A stretch of DNA of 37,563 bases from an uncultured Acetobacteraceae bacterium (GTDB taxonomy: Bacteria > Pseudomonadota > Alphaproteobacteria > Acetobacterales > Acetobacteraceae). The stretch is from assembly GCA_903847525.1 (NCBI GenBank), contig CAINEA010000067.1, positions 1-37,563 of the forward strand. The letters run 5' to 3'. The translations under genes and the position numbers were made by a program. Below the pieces are notes generated by a model. That model did no database searches. It saw nothing but the letters and a program-made list of their open reading frames with translations, and was not told the origin of the DNA. Shown in pieces: positions 7,706 through 16,745 of the stretch. Within the stretch, counting starts at the first letter, position 1; the number at the start of each line of letters is the position of its first letter.

Positions 7706-7713
7706 TTGACTCA
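7688..7713. promoter_or_regulatory. Three direct repeats TTGACTCA at 9-bp period, candidate operator
   Basis: ttgactca c ttgactca t ttgactca at 7688, 7697 and 7706; they cover the start codon at 7705. Confidence 0.6.
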
Positions 7714-7884
7714 AACCGAATCTTGAAAAAATCCATCTGCGTTTTCCGTGACACAGTTTCCAGCCAATGTTTACCGTAGTTTATTCGCGCAAAACAAATC
7801 CAACAAACCCGTTGACGAGAATCAAAATATGGTGCAATCTGTCTCCGTTGACCGAATCACCGGCAACGAAACAGAAATACAAAA
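7706..7884. promoter_or_regulatory. Divergent intergenic control region
   Basis: The only divergent gene pair in the genome (minus start 7705, plus start 7885). Confidence 0.6.
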
Positions 7885-8112
7885 ATGAAAATGTTATCTT
7901 ACAGTGAAATCCTCGCCAAATCGGCCAAGTTGATTTCCGCAGCGGATGCCGACCGCGAATCCAAGCTCGCCGATTACATGGCCAACAAGACGGAGTCCAA
8001 CTGGCGCAAGGCCGCCAAATCCGAAGCGCGGGCAAACCGGATTCATGCCGAACGCATGGAGGTCAACGGCTTCGCCTTCCGGCGCATGAAGGCCGGCGTG
8101 ATCCCGAACTGA
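7885..8112 (+). CDS. Hypothetical protein (75 aa), first gene of the plus-strand operon
   Basis: MKMLSYSEILAKSAKLISAADADRESKLADYMANKTESNWRKAAKSEARANR... Confidence 0.65.
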   Translation: MKMLSYSEILAKSAKLISAADADRESKLADYMANKTESNWRKAAKSEARANRIHAERMEVNGFAFRRMKAGVIPN

Positions 8113-8123
8113 CCCCCGATCCC

Positions 8124-8213
8124 ATGACCACCAAACTCCAACCCGCCGAGCTGTTTTTCGCAGCGGCGGTCTGCCTGTTCGCAACCGCAATCCTGTTCCT
8201 ATTCTTCAAATGA
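8124..8213 (+). CDS. Small TM peptide (29 aa)
   Basis: MTTKLQPAELFFAAAVCLFATAILFLFFK; ATGA overlap with the next gene. Confidence 0.5.
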   Translation: MTTKLQPAELFFAAAVCLFATAILFLFFK

Positions 8214-8500
8214 AAACCTCAGAAATGTCCGAGAGTGAACTCATCGACGCGCTCGGTGAGGCGTCGGCGACTGCGCCTGCCAGATTGACCCCGCTCCTGA
8301 ATGAGTGGCTTCGACGCAACCCGACGGTTGGGAAGGCTCACGGCGGATCCCGTTGCGGAGCGGGACGTCCCAAACGCGCACCGACAACCAAACTGATCCG
8401 GGTCCTCACCCGCACGGCGAACTCGATCACGGCCCTGGCGAAGGCGTCTGAAAAAACCGTCGCGCAGGTTGTCGCGGCTATGGAGAAGTCCAACCGATGA
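8210..8500 (+). CDS. Hypothetical protein (96 aa)
   Basis: MKTSEMSESELIDALGEASAT...; overlaps both neighbours by 4 nt. Confidence 0.65.
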   Translation: MKTSEMSESELIDALGEASATAPARLTPLLNEWLRRNPTVGKAHGGSRCGAGRPKRAPTTKLIRVLTRTANSITALAKASEKTVAQVVAAMEKSNR

Positions 8501-8706
8501 CCACCGAGATCACAGCCCTAAGCCTCGATGACCACCTGCGGTTGCACGGCGGACTGGAGTTCGAGTTCAAAGGGCGATTGTCGGCGCGCGTGCGGCTTTG
8601 GCGCAACAAACAAGGCCAAATGTTCCGCATCACCCACGACGGCACCGTGTACCGGTTCGTTCCGTACTCTGGGACATGGCCTATCATCGGCGCGGAGATC
8701 GCGTGA
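8497..8706 (+). CDS. Hypothetical protein (69 aa)
   Basis: MTTEITALSLDDHLRLHGGLEFEFKGRLSARVRLWRNKQGQMFRITHDG... Confidence 0.65.
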   Translation: MTTEITALSLDDHLRLHGGLEFEFKGRLSARVRLWRNKQGQMFRITHDGTVYRFVPYSGTWPIIGAEIA

Positions 8707-8849
8707 TGCCGGAGAAAATGAAGGCCCGCCGGAAACAGATGGAGGGACTGAATTGGTCACTCTGGACCGACGCGGCGCTTGCGGAACAGATCGGTTGCAG
8801 CAAATCCACAATCGCGAATTGGCGGAAGAAATTGAAAGGAATCGAATGA
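8706..8849 (+). CDS. Small HTH-like DNA-binding protein (47 aa)
   Basis: WTDAALAEQIGCSKSTIANWRKKLKG resembles a helix-turn-helix; start overlaps previous stop (TGATG). Confidence 0.6.
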   Translation: MPEKMKARRKQMEGLNWSLWTDAALAEQIGCSKSTIANWRKKLKGIE

Positions 8850-9106
8850 CAAACCCCCAACTCAACCGAGGTGGTTCCGCATCCAGCCTCGGTCAATCAG
8901 CCCCAGCGGGCCACCGGAAGCTGGAGGTCGGGTACCAAACGCAAATCAAAGCAAAGCTGGGCCTCTATTTCCGCTCTCGCCCAGCGGATTTCTCGAGCGG
9001 GAAAAACATCGGTCTCCCGGGGGGAACGAACAACAGCCGGCACAAGATGTTCGCCGAGGCTGCGGCGAGGGATCGCGCGGCGCGGATGGCGAAAGGAACA
9101 AAGTGA
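8846..9106 (+). CDS. Hypothetical protein (86 aa)
   Basis: ATGA overlap; MTNPQLNRGGSASSLGQSAPAGHRKLEVGYQTQIKAK... Confidence 0.6.
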   Translation: MTNPQLNRGGSASSLGQSAPAGHRKLEVGYQTQIKAKLGLYFRSRPADFSSGKNIGLPGGTNNSRHKMFAEAAARDRAARMAKGTK

Positions 9107-9309
9107 GCGAAACAAAATTCACCTACGACGAGGTTAGGAAAACGCTGTGCGAGGCATGTAACCTGGGAGCGAGAGACTGGCTTGAGATTGATCGCGGCGA
9201 ATACAGGCACAGCCTGAATGGGCAATACTTCAACTGCACCGCCAGCATGTGGAGGATGAACAGGGCCGTGCTGGCCAAGGCGTTCCCGGATGGAAAGGAG
9301 ACCAAGTGA
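9103..9309 (+). CDS. Hypothetical protein (68 aa)
   Basis: GTG start with GTGA overlap; MSETKFTYDEVRKTLCEACNLGARDWLEIDRG... Confidence 0.6.
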   Translation: MSETKFTYDEVRKTLCEACNLGARDWLEIDRGEYRHSLNGQYFNCTASMWRMNRAVLAKAFPDGKETK

Positions 9310-9656
9310 ATTTCACCAACACAAAACCCACCGAACCGGGCGCGTATTGGTGGCGTTCTGACCCCTGTTTCAATCCTACGCTTGTTGAGCTAGATCACAA
9401 ACTGTTCTGCTCACGGCTCCAGAAGCACCTGCGAGACATCCGTGGCGAATGGTCCCCGCGCCTCGTCCCCGAGATGACCCGCGAACGGGCGTCGAAGATC
9501 CTCCGCAGTTACATCTGTGAAAATGGTAACTTGGCAGCCAGCAATTCCTACGCAGATTGGATGGTCGGATTGGACACGATAGTTCTTGATGGACGTTTCA
9601 CCCCCGACGAACTGGAGTCAATCGCGTGGTGGATGAGGAACACGAGGGAGAAGTAA
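9306..9656 (+). CDS. Hypothetical protein, PGAYWWR family (116 aa)
   Basis: GTG start: MNFTNTKPTEPGAYWWRSD...GEWSPRLVPEMTRERASKIL. Confidence 0.7.
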   Translation: MNFTNTKPTEPGAYWWRSDPCFNPTLVELDHKLFCSRLQKHLRDIRGEWSPRLVPEMTRERASKILRSYICENGNLAASNSYADWMVGLDTIVLDGRFTPDELESIAWWMRNTREK

Positions 9657-9798
9657 ATGGGCTTTTGAAACCGAGACAGGCCGAATTGGAACGGTCTCGA
9701 TGTTCTAAGGTTCACCCGAACTAGACACCTCCGGGGTTTCCCACTGGCGCCCACTTCCTTTTCTCCCGAGACTCGTCCCACACAGGAAGCGGAAAGAA

Positions 9799-9954
9799 AT
9801 GCAACGCGGCGCAGTGGGATCAAAGTGCAAGCCGGGATCCAGCCAAAGCACGACGGTGGTATCGCAACGGTCAAGAGCCGGCGCTGGGAGCGATGTGGAA
9901 CCTGTCGCCGAAGTCTTGCCGATCATCGCCGAGCCACCAGAGCGATGGGCCTAA
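9799..9954 (+). CDS. Possible small ORF in the convergent region (51 aa)
   Basis: MQRGAVGSKCKPGSSQSTTVVSQRSRAGAGSDVEPVAEVLPIIAEPPERWA, with an AGGAAG-type sequence upstream; no family recognised. Confidence 0.25.
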   Translation: MQRGAVGSKCKPGSSQSTTVVSQRSRAGAGSDVEPVAEVLPIIAEPPERWA

Positions 9955-10085
9955 GTGTCCGAAGTCGGGTGACGGGAAACGAGATCACCACCGGAAGGCG
10001 AGCGGTAGCCACTCTCCAGGGGTGGTATCTTTCGCCTTTCGGAACCGAGCCGGGATCAAGGAAACAAGGTCAACAGACAAGGACA

Positions 10086-10274
10086 TTACTTCCCATCGTC
10101 CGAATCCTGCACCGGATTGAACCTCAACATGAACTCAGCCTTTTTCCTCACGAACACCCGGCCGGCGTGGGTGTAAATCACGGCTGGCGTTCTTTCGATC
10201 TCACCGGTCCGGATCTCGCATTCGCCGATCATTTCGACGACACACGCGTGACTGTGCCGGCTGCGGAATTTCAT
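10086..10274 (-). CDS. Hypothetical protein (62 aa), last gene of the minus-strand series
   Basis: MKFRSRHSHACVVEMIGECEIRTGEIERTPAVIYTHAGRVFVRKKAEF...; start overlaps upstream stop. Confidence 0.65.
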   Translation of the reverse strand: MKFRSRHSHACVVEMIGECEIRTGEIERTPAVIYTHAGRVFVRKKAEFMLRFNPVQDSDDGK

Positions 10275-10486
10275 CGGCTCCATTTCCCCTCGCCACACCG
10301 GGCGAGATTCCACCACGGATTGATCCTGTTCGAGGAGATTGGGCACCCGCATTTCGGCGAGAAGCATTTCGAATCCCGGAACTGTTCGCAGGCCGTGCAA
10401 ATGGCCTCTTTTTCGGCTGGCGTTGTGGAATGTGCCAGCGGTCGTGCCCCCACGTCCCGGATCACGGAGTCAGCGCGGAATCTCAT
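10271..10486 (-). CDS. Cys-rich small protein (71 aa), probable metal binding
   Basis: ICTACEQFRDSKCFSPKCGCP...CGEGKW. Confidence 0.65.
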   Translation of the reverse strand: MRFRADSVIRDVGARPLAHSTTPAEKEAICTACEQFRDSKCFSPKCGCPISSNRINPWWNLARCGEGKWSR

Positions 10487-13400
10487 TGGTCAACCGTTGG
10501 GATGCTCAGGATAAGCGCGTCAGGCAGGACCGGGGTAATCGCAGCCGCATTTGCGGCCCCACCCGAGCAGGTTGTCGCCGAGATAGCACCACCATGGAAA
10601 TTGAGAATCTGCCGGGCCAGTGGCTGCGGTTGCTCCGCACCCGACAACGCGAATTTGCAGCCGGTGCCGGTGACCTGTACCACGTCGAACAGCATGTACC
10701 CAGACGACGACGGATAGGAATTCGGTATGGCGTTGCATGGCGAGCCCGTGGTGGGGTCGTAACTGGCCGTTGTGGTCTCGACTACGGTATTGGTCGCGAG
10801 GATTGCCGCGGACCGGGTAGAAAGCATGTCGCGCCATTCCAGCGGGATAGCCTCAACCGCATCCGGGTCCGTTGTCTCGTAGCGCCACTCCTGGATGTCG
10901 AGGGAGTTGAGCACGCAATCCCCAGAACCGCCTGTTGATGGGTAATCGACGCCGACGCCCACCGTCGAGGTTGCGGACACAGCATCCGCCCAGGCCCCAA
11001 ACGAGATCGGGTAACTCGGGTAAATGGGAGACACCTGCGTGAATCCGATTGCGCCGACGCCGAGCGAAATGGTCGCGCTCTGATCCGTGTTTACGAAAAC
11101 GACGGTCTGCCAGTTGTACGACCCGCCCTCGCGCATCTCAAATTTGAAAGGGAGCATCACCCGAACCTTGTCGAGTTTGTTCACCGCCGCGACGTACTGG
11201 TTGAACGCCTCCGCCGCGGCTTTGATCGTGGGGAGCGGTCCGTAGCCCTCGGGCTTGTCGGTCCGGACATCTGCGGCCGCCAGCTTGCTCGTCGTCGCGC
11301 TCGCAATCGTTGAGAACCAGCGACCTCCGAACGCGTCGAAACAGAGGTTCGGGAACGTGTAATCGAACACCGCATTGATGCCGGCCGTGCAACCGTATTG
11401 CAGCGACGTGGCACCGTCCACATACCCCTCGCACATGACCCGCAGGTAGAGTTCCATCTGCGTGAATTGCTCGTGGGTGAGCGGCGTGTCCAGAGGCCCT
11501 GGCAGGTCGTTTCCGTCCTCGTAGGGTTTCGGGATGAGCTGGGAGAGCCGAAACGACGGGTAACACGCGCCCCAAGGCGAGTCGGGATCTCCGGAGATGG
11601 TCGAGGCGATCGAGGCGTTTCCGGCTTGGTACCCGTCTCCGAGGCAGTTTGTCCCGAGGTTTTGGTTCACCAGATACTCCCGGATCCCGTTCTCCACGCT
11701 GCGGAACGGCTCGGCGCGGAGGTTTGTCACGTTCCAGCCGGCCGGGCCTGCGGCAATCGTAGCGTCAGCCCCGTCGGTGAATCCGTTGGTCGAGTGAAGC
11801 CGCTTTTTAAGCGTCACCTTAACCCGTTCCTCGCCGTAGAAGTTTGCGGACACGACGGATTCGATTTCAAGATCCGGTTCAAACACCCGGCAGGAGCGGT
11901 AGAAGTTTTTCCGCCGGTCCTCGCACGTCGGATCCCCGCCGCAATCGAGGTGGTTGAGTTGGGTCGAGGTTTTCGCGTACCTATACCCCGCAGGATTCTC
12001 CGGAGCGATCCAGTCGGTTCCGAGCCCTGACGATTGCTGCCCGCCTCCGGAAGCGTTGATGTTCATGTGGGTGGTCAAATCGGCGGCCACCGTTGGGGTG
12101 TTTGGTGTGTAGAAATTGCACCGGTCAACGGTGCTGGTGGCGAAATAATCGGAGTAGGCCGACGCCTTCCAAATCGAAGAGTCGTTGTCGCTGTACGGCA
12201 TCAGAGCGACGCCGAAAAGCCACTCGTTGCTCCAGCCTTTCGGCACCGCGGTGGAAATGATCCCGTCGGCCTCGTAAACGGTTGCCGTCCCGGATTGCTC
12301 GTAATCCGTCGAGGTAGCCGTGAACGTCTGCCCGTTGCCGTAGATCATCCGCGCGTGCACTACGCTGCCCGTGGTCGCGCTGACGAGGTAGGACCGGCCA
12401 ACGACGAGGTACCCGGTTGCGATCGCAGCACGCGCCGGCCCGATGCCGTCGAATGCGTCCGCCGGGGTGTCGTTGCCCAGCCCGTAAGCCAGTCGGCGGA
12501 ACCAGAGGACAGATTTTCCACCGGCAACGGAGTAGTCCACCAAATGAAACCGCGGCAGGATCCGACAATGGCGCGAAAGCCTGCGTGCGGCGTCGAACAC
12601 GGCGTTTGTGTTCACCGGACCCAGAGAGCCAGGCAACGCGAGTTCCCCCCGGCGGTTGGCGACCATGCAGTTGCCGAAATAGTCGTCCCCGAGTTCCGCG
12701 GCCTGATCCTCGGCCAACCCGGAGCCGTCGGTGCCGTTGCTGTCGGCCATCCGAGCCCCGGCGAGGCGCAGGACGAGGTATAGGTCCATCGCACTCGGCT
12801 GGTAGGGGTAGATTTCCGCCACCTCGGCGACGAGTCCGGCGGCGGACGACACCTCAATGAACCGTGCGTCCGAATCCAACCGGAACGACAAAACGGAGCC
12901 CGTGGGCAACGTTGGGAAGATCCGGATCACTCCCGAGGCCGCCTGAGTCGTCGCGTCCGGGGTCAGGGTCACCGATCCGACCACCGCGGTCCCATTGAGC
13001 AGCGAAACCGTGACCGGTCCGGAGAGTTTCTGTCCGAGGATACCGACTGCGGACGCTACGACGCCCGCCTGGACGGTGTGGCTCGATCCCTCGGCCGCGA
13101 ACGTCATCCGGGTCCCGGCGCTGGCCGTGAGGCTACCGTTAATCGTTGCCTGCGGGTAGATCGGTGAGACAAACGAATGTCCGAGCGAGTCCTTTTCCTG
13201 ATTCCCACGGGCCGGGGCGAGCAGGTATTGGGAGGTCAGGAACTTTTGAACGCTGAACGCGTGGCTCGTCCATTTCGATTTGCCGGCGAGTTCGTCCGCC
13301 CGCTGATCATCCGTCCCGCGGAAGTCCCCGGCCCAAAAGTTAAGCGCCCGCTGGATGGCGTCCCCTGACTGTTTCGTCAGCGTGTTCCCGCCCGTGTATG

Positions 13401-14214
13401 GTCCCTCGATGTAGTCCGATTTCGACAGCACCTCAATCGACTGGTCGTGGTGCTGGACGATGTAATCGAACGGGGTGTAGAAGACGCCCGCGATGTCCGC
13501 AGGGATGTCCGCGCAGAAACCGGTGTAGGTTTTCACCGACAGGCCGTCCCGCAACGGATTGAACGTCAGGGTGTACTCGTACCGCGTGATGCCGTCGCCG
13601 AGGTCCGCGCACGTCGTCCCGGTGAGCGGTGGGGTCGGTGCAAATCCACCGTAGGAGTTGCCGTGCGGGCTCGTTAGCGACTGTCGGAGGTAATAGTGCA
13701 TCCGAGCCGCGGTGAATGCCGGCGACCCGAGAGCGCCCGTCGTGGGATCGAATGCGCCCCGCTGATATTTGCCGAGTGTCCATTTTTCCCACGCTGTTTG
13801 CGGCGTGTAAATCAGACCCAGCGTCAGCGGGACTCCGCCCGCACCGGGATCCGTGATTCGCTCGTCCTCAGAATCAATCCCTGCCGCGTCGACTCCGAAC
13901 ACGAACGACGGGAACAGCGACGCTAGATTCGCGCCCTCGTCGTCACCCGGTCCAGAGTCCGGATACTGCGCGTCGGTCGGCGACAGGTGCTGGTAAATGT
14001 GATGGAACTCGGCCTGCGGCGGGAACAGGAACCCGCTGGCGTCCGGGTTGCGGAGTTGCCGGAACGCGGAGAGCCAGTAGTAGGCCAACCGCCACGGCCC
14101 ATCCCCAAGGCCAGACACCAGCCGGTCGTTGATCGCGTTCGCGAGAGCGATCAGGTCCGAGGATTTGATCCGCTCGCCCGGGGTGACCAGGCGAGCGTTC
14201 CGGAATGTAATCAT
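10483..14214 (-). CDS. Large virion/tail-tip-associated protein (1243 aa), domain unassigned
   Basis: Longest ORF; distal to tape measure in the tail gene order. Confidence 0.75.
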   Translation of the reverse strand: MITFRNARLVTPGERIKSSDLIALANAINDRLVSGLGDGPWRLAYYWLSAFRQLRNPDASGFLFPPQAEFHHIYQHLSPTDAQYPDSGPGDDEGANLASLFPSFVFGVDAAGIDSEDERITDPGAGGVPLTLGLIYTPQTAWEKWTLGKYQRGAFDPTTGALGSPAFTAARMHYYLRQSLTSPHGNSYGGFAPTPPLTGTTCADLGDGITRYEYTLTFNPLRDGLSVKTYTGFCADIPADIAGVFYTPFDYIVQHHDQSIEVLSKSDYIEGPYTGGNTLTKQSGDAIQRALNFWAGDFRGTDDQRADELAGKSKWTSHAFSVQKFLTSQYLLAPARGNQEKDSLGHSFVSPIYPQATINGSLTASAGTRMTFAAEGSSHTVQAGVVASAVGILGQKLSGPVTVSLLNGTAVVGSVTLTPDATTQAASGVIRIFPTLPTGSVLSFRLDSDARFIEVSSAAGLVAEVAEIYPYQPSAMDLYLVLRLAGARMADSNGTDGSGLAEDQAAELGDDYFGNCMVANRRGELALPGSLGPVNTNAVFDAARRLSRHCRILPRFHLVDYSVAGGKSVLWFRRLAYGLGNDTPADAFDGIGPARAAIATGYLVVGRSYLVSATTGSVVHARMIYGNGQTFTATSTDYEQSGTATVYEADGIISTAVPKGWSNEWLFGVALMPYSDNDSSIWKASAYSDYFATSTVDRCNFYTPNTPTVAADLTTHMNINASGGGQQSSGLGTDWIAPENPAGYRYAKTSTQLNHLDCGGDPTCEDRRKNFYRSCRVFEPDLEIESVVSANFYGEERVKVTLKKRLHSTNGFTDGADATIAAGPAGWNVTNLRAEPFRSVENGIREYLVNQNLGTNCLGDGYQAGNASIASTISGDPDSPWGACYPSFRLSQLIPKPYEDGNDLPGPLDTPLTHEQFTQMELYLRVMCEGYVDGATSLQYGCTAGINAVFDYTFPNLCFDAFGGRWFSTIASATTSKLAAADVRTDKPEGYGPLPTIKAAAEAFNQYVAAVNKLDKVRVMLPFKFEMREGGSYNWQTVVFVNTDQSATISLGVGAIGFTQVSPIYPSYPISFGAWADAVSATSTVGVGVDYPSTGGSGDCVLNSLDIQEWRYETTDPDAVEAIPLEWRDMLSTRSAAILATNTVVETTTASYDPTTGSPCNAIPNSYPSSSGYMLFDVVQVTGTGCKFALSGAEQPQPLARQILNFHGGAISATTCSGGAANAAAITPVLPDALILSIPTVDQ

Positions 14215-14230
14215 GCCGCGTGGTCACCGA

Positions 14231-14602
14231 TCAGGCTTCGGTCATCACGTAGAAAATGTCGTGAGCCACGCCGGAGTATTTCACCTTGGGCGCGGTGGCC
14301 GAGCGCAGGTCGATGAGGCAAGGCGCGTCAAGTCCGTAGACCCGGAACGCCTCGTTTGTACCGTCGATGGAGACAGACACGTAATCGGTGGAAAGTGTGG
14401 AGTTGGACCGGATCCCGAGCTTTCCGATTGAGGTGATAGCGCCCTTGTCTAGCGAGACATACGAGGCCGTCAGAGTGAGCGTTCCTGAGATCATGTCCGC
14501 TCCGGCCATGGTCGAGCCGAACGATACGCCAGAGGTGTTGAGGGTCACGAAGGCTCCACCTTTGGAGCCGATCAAAGTTACTGTTGCGGTTACATCAGCC
14601 AT
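14231..14602 (-). CDS. Hypothetical structural protein (123 aa)
   Basis: Beta-rich, in tail cluster. Confidence 0.6.
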   Translation of the reverse strand: MADVTATVTLIGSKGGAFVTLNTSGVSFGSTMAGADMISGTLTLTASYVSLDKGAITSIGKLGIRSNSTLSTDYVSVSIDGTNEAFRVYGLDAPCLIDLRSATAPKVKYSGVAHDIFYVMTEA

Positions 14603-14614
14603 ATAATTGTTGGT

Positions 14615-14821
14615 TCAGCCCCAGACGGGGACGTTATCGGTTGAGGAAGTTTGGGAGCCTGATTTCGCGCGTATTGAAACACCGTTGACGGTTCGCTCTA
14701 TCAGGACGGTTTCGTTTTCAACGATGCGCTGGGAACGCAGGTAGCGGATGACCTGATTGAGAGCCCGCTTTTCAGGCGCAGCGACTCCGGTTTCGCGAAC
14801 CTCTTGAGGGAGTTGAATCAT
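14615..14821 (-). CDS. Hypothetical protein (68 aa)
   Basis: ATGA overlap with upstream gene, tail cluster. Confidence 0.6.
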   Translation of the reverse strand: MIQLPQEVRETGVAAPEKRALNQVIRYLRSQRIVENETVLIERTVNGVSIRAKSGSQTSSTDNVPVWG

Positions 14822-15630
14822 GTGATGAGTTCGTAAAGGTCATTGTCCCACGCCGCGAAAGCGAAGATCGAAGTTTCCTCGAAGCGCCGTGTTGCAATCT
14901 GGTAGTCGAGATTCGTTCCTCTGTTTTTCCATGACCACGACGCGACAATTTTTCCATGCGTATCAACTGGCAGGTTCGCGTCTGGTGGATTGACCGGAAC
15001 AACTGCCTGAATATCGACAGGGATTCCAAGGAATGAAATCAACGCAGATGTCGTATATGTCACGTCGCGAGCGACGACGCGCAACCGGTTGGGGTAGTTG
15101 GAAGAGTAGGTGCGAACCCGAGTCAGAACAGGGCGTTTCGATTCATAGTGTTCGTCACCCGCAAGTAGTTTCAGGAAGACGCGATAACAATTCGGGTAAA
15201 CAGTCTCAGTGTATGGGAAATCCAAACCGTTCGATGCGGCATCAGCGATGTCTTTTTTGACCTTGCTTATGTTCACAAAGTTGGATTTTTCTGCCAGTTC
15301 ATGGATCACTGCCGGAATCGTCCAAAGCGAAATCTGAACAAGTTCCTCCTGGATCTGCCAGCGGTCGACGGGGACCTCAGACGATGGATTTGACGCCGTT
15401 GCTGGGTCGTTCGCGAACACCGCAATCAACCGGCTTTTTCCGCCGTCAACCGTCGTCGTGATCTTAGCCCCAAACGAAAGCAGCGACGCCCCCATGGTCT
15501 TGACGCCAGTTTCGGTTCCCTCGTAGGTGAGTCGCCATGATGCTCCTGCAACGGGATCTGTGCTGATCTCCTGCTCAACGATGTCGCATTGCGCGGCAAG
15601 CGTTCCGGATGAGAAGAGGGAGGTTTTCAA
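14818..15630 (-). CDS. Tail-associated hypothetical protein (270 aa)
   Basis: Follows tape measure gene in the tail module. Confidence 0.6.
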   Translation of the reverse strand: MKTSLFSSGTLAAQCDIVEQEISTDPVAGASWRLTYEGTETGVKTMGASLLSFGAKITTTVDGGKSRLIAVFANDPATASNPSSEVPVDRWQIQEELVQISLWTIPAVIHELAEKSNFVNISKVKKDIADAASNGLDFPYTETVYPNCYRVFLKLLAGDEHYESKRPVLTRVRTYSSNYPNRLRVVARDVTYTTSALISFLGIPVDIQAVVPVNPPDANLPVDTHGKIVASWSWKNRGTNLDYQIATRRFEETSIFAFAAWDNDLYELIT

Positions 15631-16745
15631 TTTCCAGCCTCCGTGCCCAGAACGTCTGCCATTTTGCTCACGTCGACTTGCACTTTTGCAAGCGTTTCGG
15701 CGGTGAACTTGGTGTTTGCAACGATCGCGTGGTTTGCGTCGCTGCCGAATGTGTACCCGCCGATACCGGCGAGGCTTCCTGTTCCCGGTGATATTAGACC
15801 ATATGACACCGCGGTAGATTTTCCAGAATCGGACGAGGACCCAGACGAAGTTCGCCGCTTCATTGATCGCGCGTCGGCAGCACGTTTCACCAACGCCTCA
15901 TCAGGGGCTTGAGTCGATAGGCTCCCATTGATCGCTTGAGCAAGTCCGTCAATCGGTGCCGCAATTAAAGCGCCTAGGTAAGAGAAGAACTGCGTCGTGC
16001 CTCCCATTTCTTTCCCCTCCTTCACGCCAGAATTCAAGGTATCCGACGCACCCGCCATGAAGCGGTCAACGAATGACCCGATAGGCATCACCGCTAAGTT
16101 GCGCTCCGCTTTCGCGCGTTTGGCCTCCTTCATCGCCTCGATGGCGTCTTTGATATTCTCGTCGTCTATCAGGTTAATAGGTCCAAGCTCCTTCAACTCA
16201 ACCATGATGTTTTTCAACACCAGAGCGTTTTTCCCAAGCAGCGCGAATTGAGCGGACTCAAAACCAGTGTCCCGGCCTGCCTTTGAAGAGTTCGCGGCAA
16301 TCATCTTCATGATGTCCACGACTGACTTCATTGGATTGAGAACGTCAGCCGAGTTGATACCCAACTGGCCGAACATGCCGAGCGCCTTGTCTCCCTGATC
16401 ACCGCCAGCGGACGCCAGCGCCCTGGCCTTCGCGATTCGACCGATGGATCCCGCAACGCTCTCGAATTCCAGCCCGAGCCGGCCGGTGGCCTTCTGGAGC
16501 TGTTGAACCTCGGTGTGCGTCAGCTCAAATCGTTTGCCGAGGTGGTCAACTTCAATGGCTGCGTCATGGAGGTCCGAAACCATGTTTTTGACCGCGGCAA
16601 TCGCGAACGCCGCGGCCGCACCAGCACCAAGTTTTGCGACGAGGTTGCCGGTGAATTTGTCGGTCGCCGACTCCGCACGCTTCAACCCACTTTCAAATCC
16701 GCTGGTGTCGAGGCCAAGCCTGCCGATGAGTTGGAAAAGGCCCAT
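15627..16745 (-). CDS. Short tail tape measure protein (372 aa)
   Basis: MGLFQLIGRLGLDTSGFESGLKRAESATDKFTGNLVAKLGAGAAAAFAIAA: typical TMP N-terminus; position. Confidence 0.8.
   Translation of the reverse strand: MGLFQLIGRLGLDTSGFESGLKRAESATDKFTGNLVAKLGAGAAAAFAIAAVKNMVSDLHDAAIEVDHLGKRFELTHTEVQQLQKATGRLGLEFESVAGSIGRIAKARALASAGGDQGDKALGMFGQLGINSADVLNPMKSVVDIMKMIAANSSKAGRDTGFESAQFALLGKNALVLKNIMVELKELGPINLIDDENIKDAIEAMKEAKRAKAERNLAVMPIGSFVDRFMAGASDTLNSGVKEGKEMGGTTQFFSYLGALIAAPIDGLAQAINGSLSTQAPDEALVKRAADARSMKRRTSSGSSSDSGKSTAVSYGLISPGTGSLAGIGGYTFGSDANHAIVANTKFTAETLAKVQVDVSKMADVLGTEAGN

Noticed and set aside
12034-12783. Plus-strand 249-aa ORF opposite the 1243-aa gene
   Set aside because: Likely an antisense shadow ORF in a GC-rich gene; no motifs and no neighbouring plus-strand genes.
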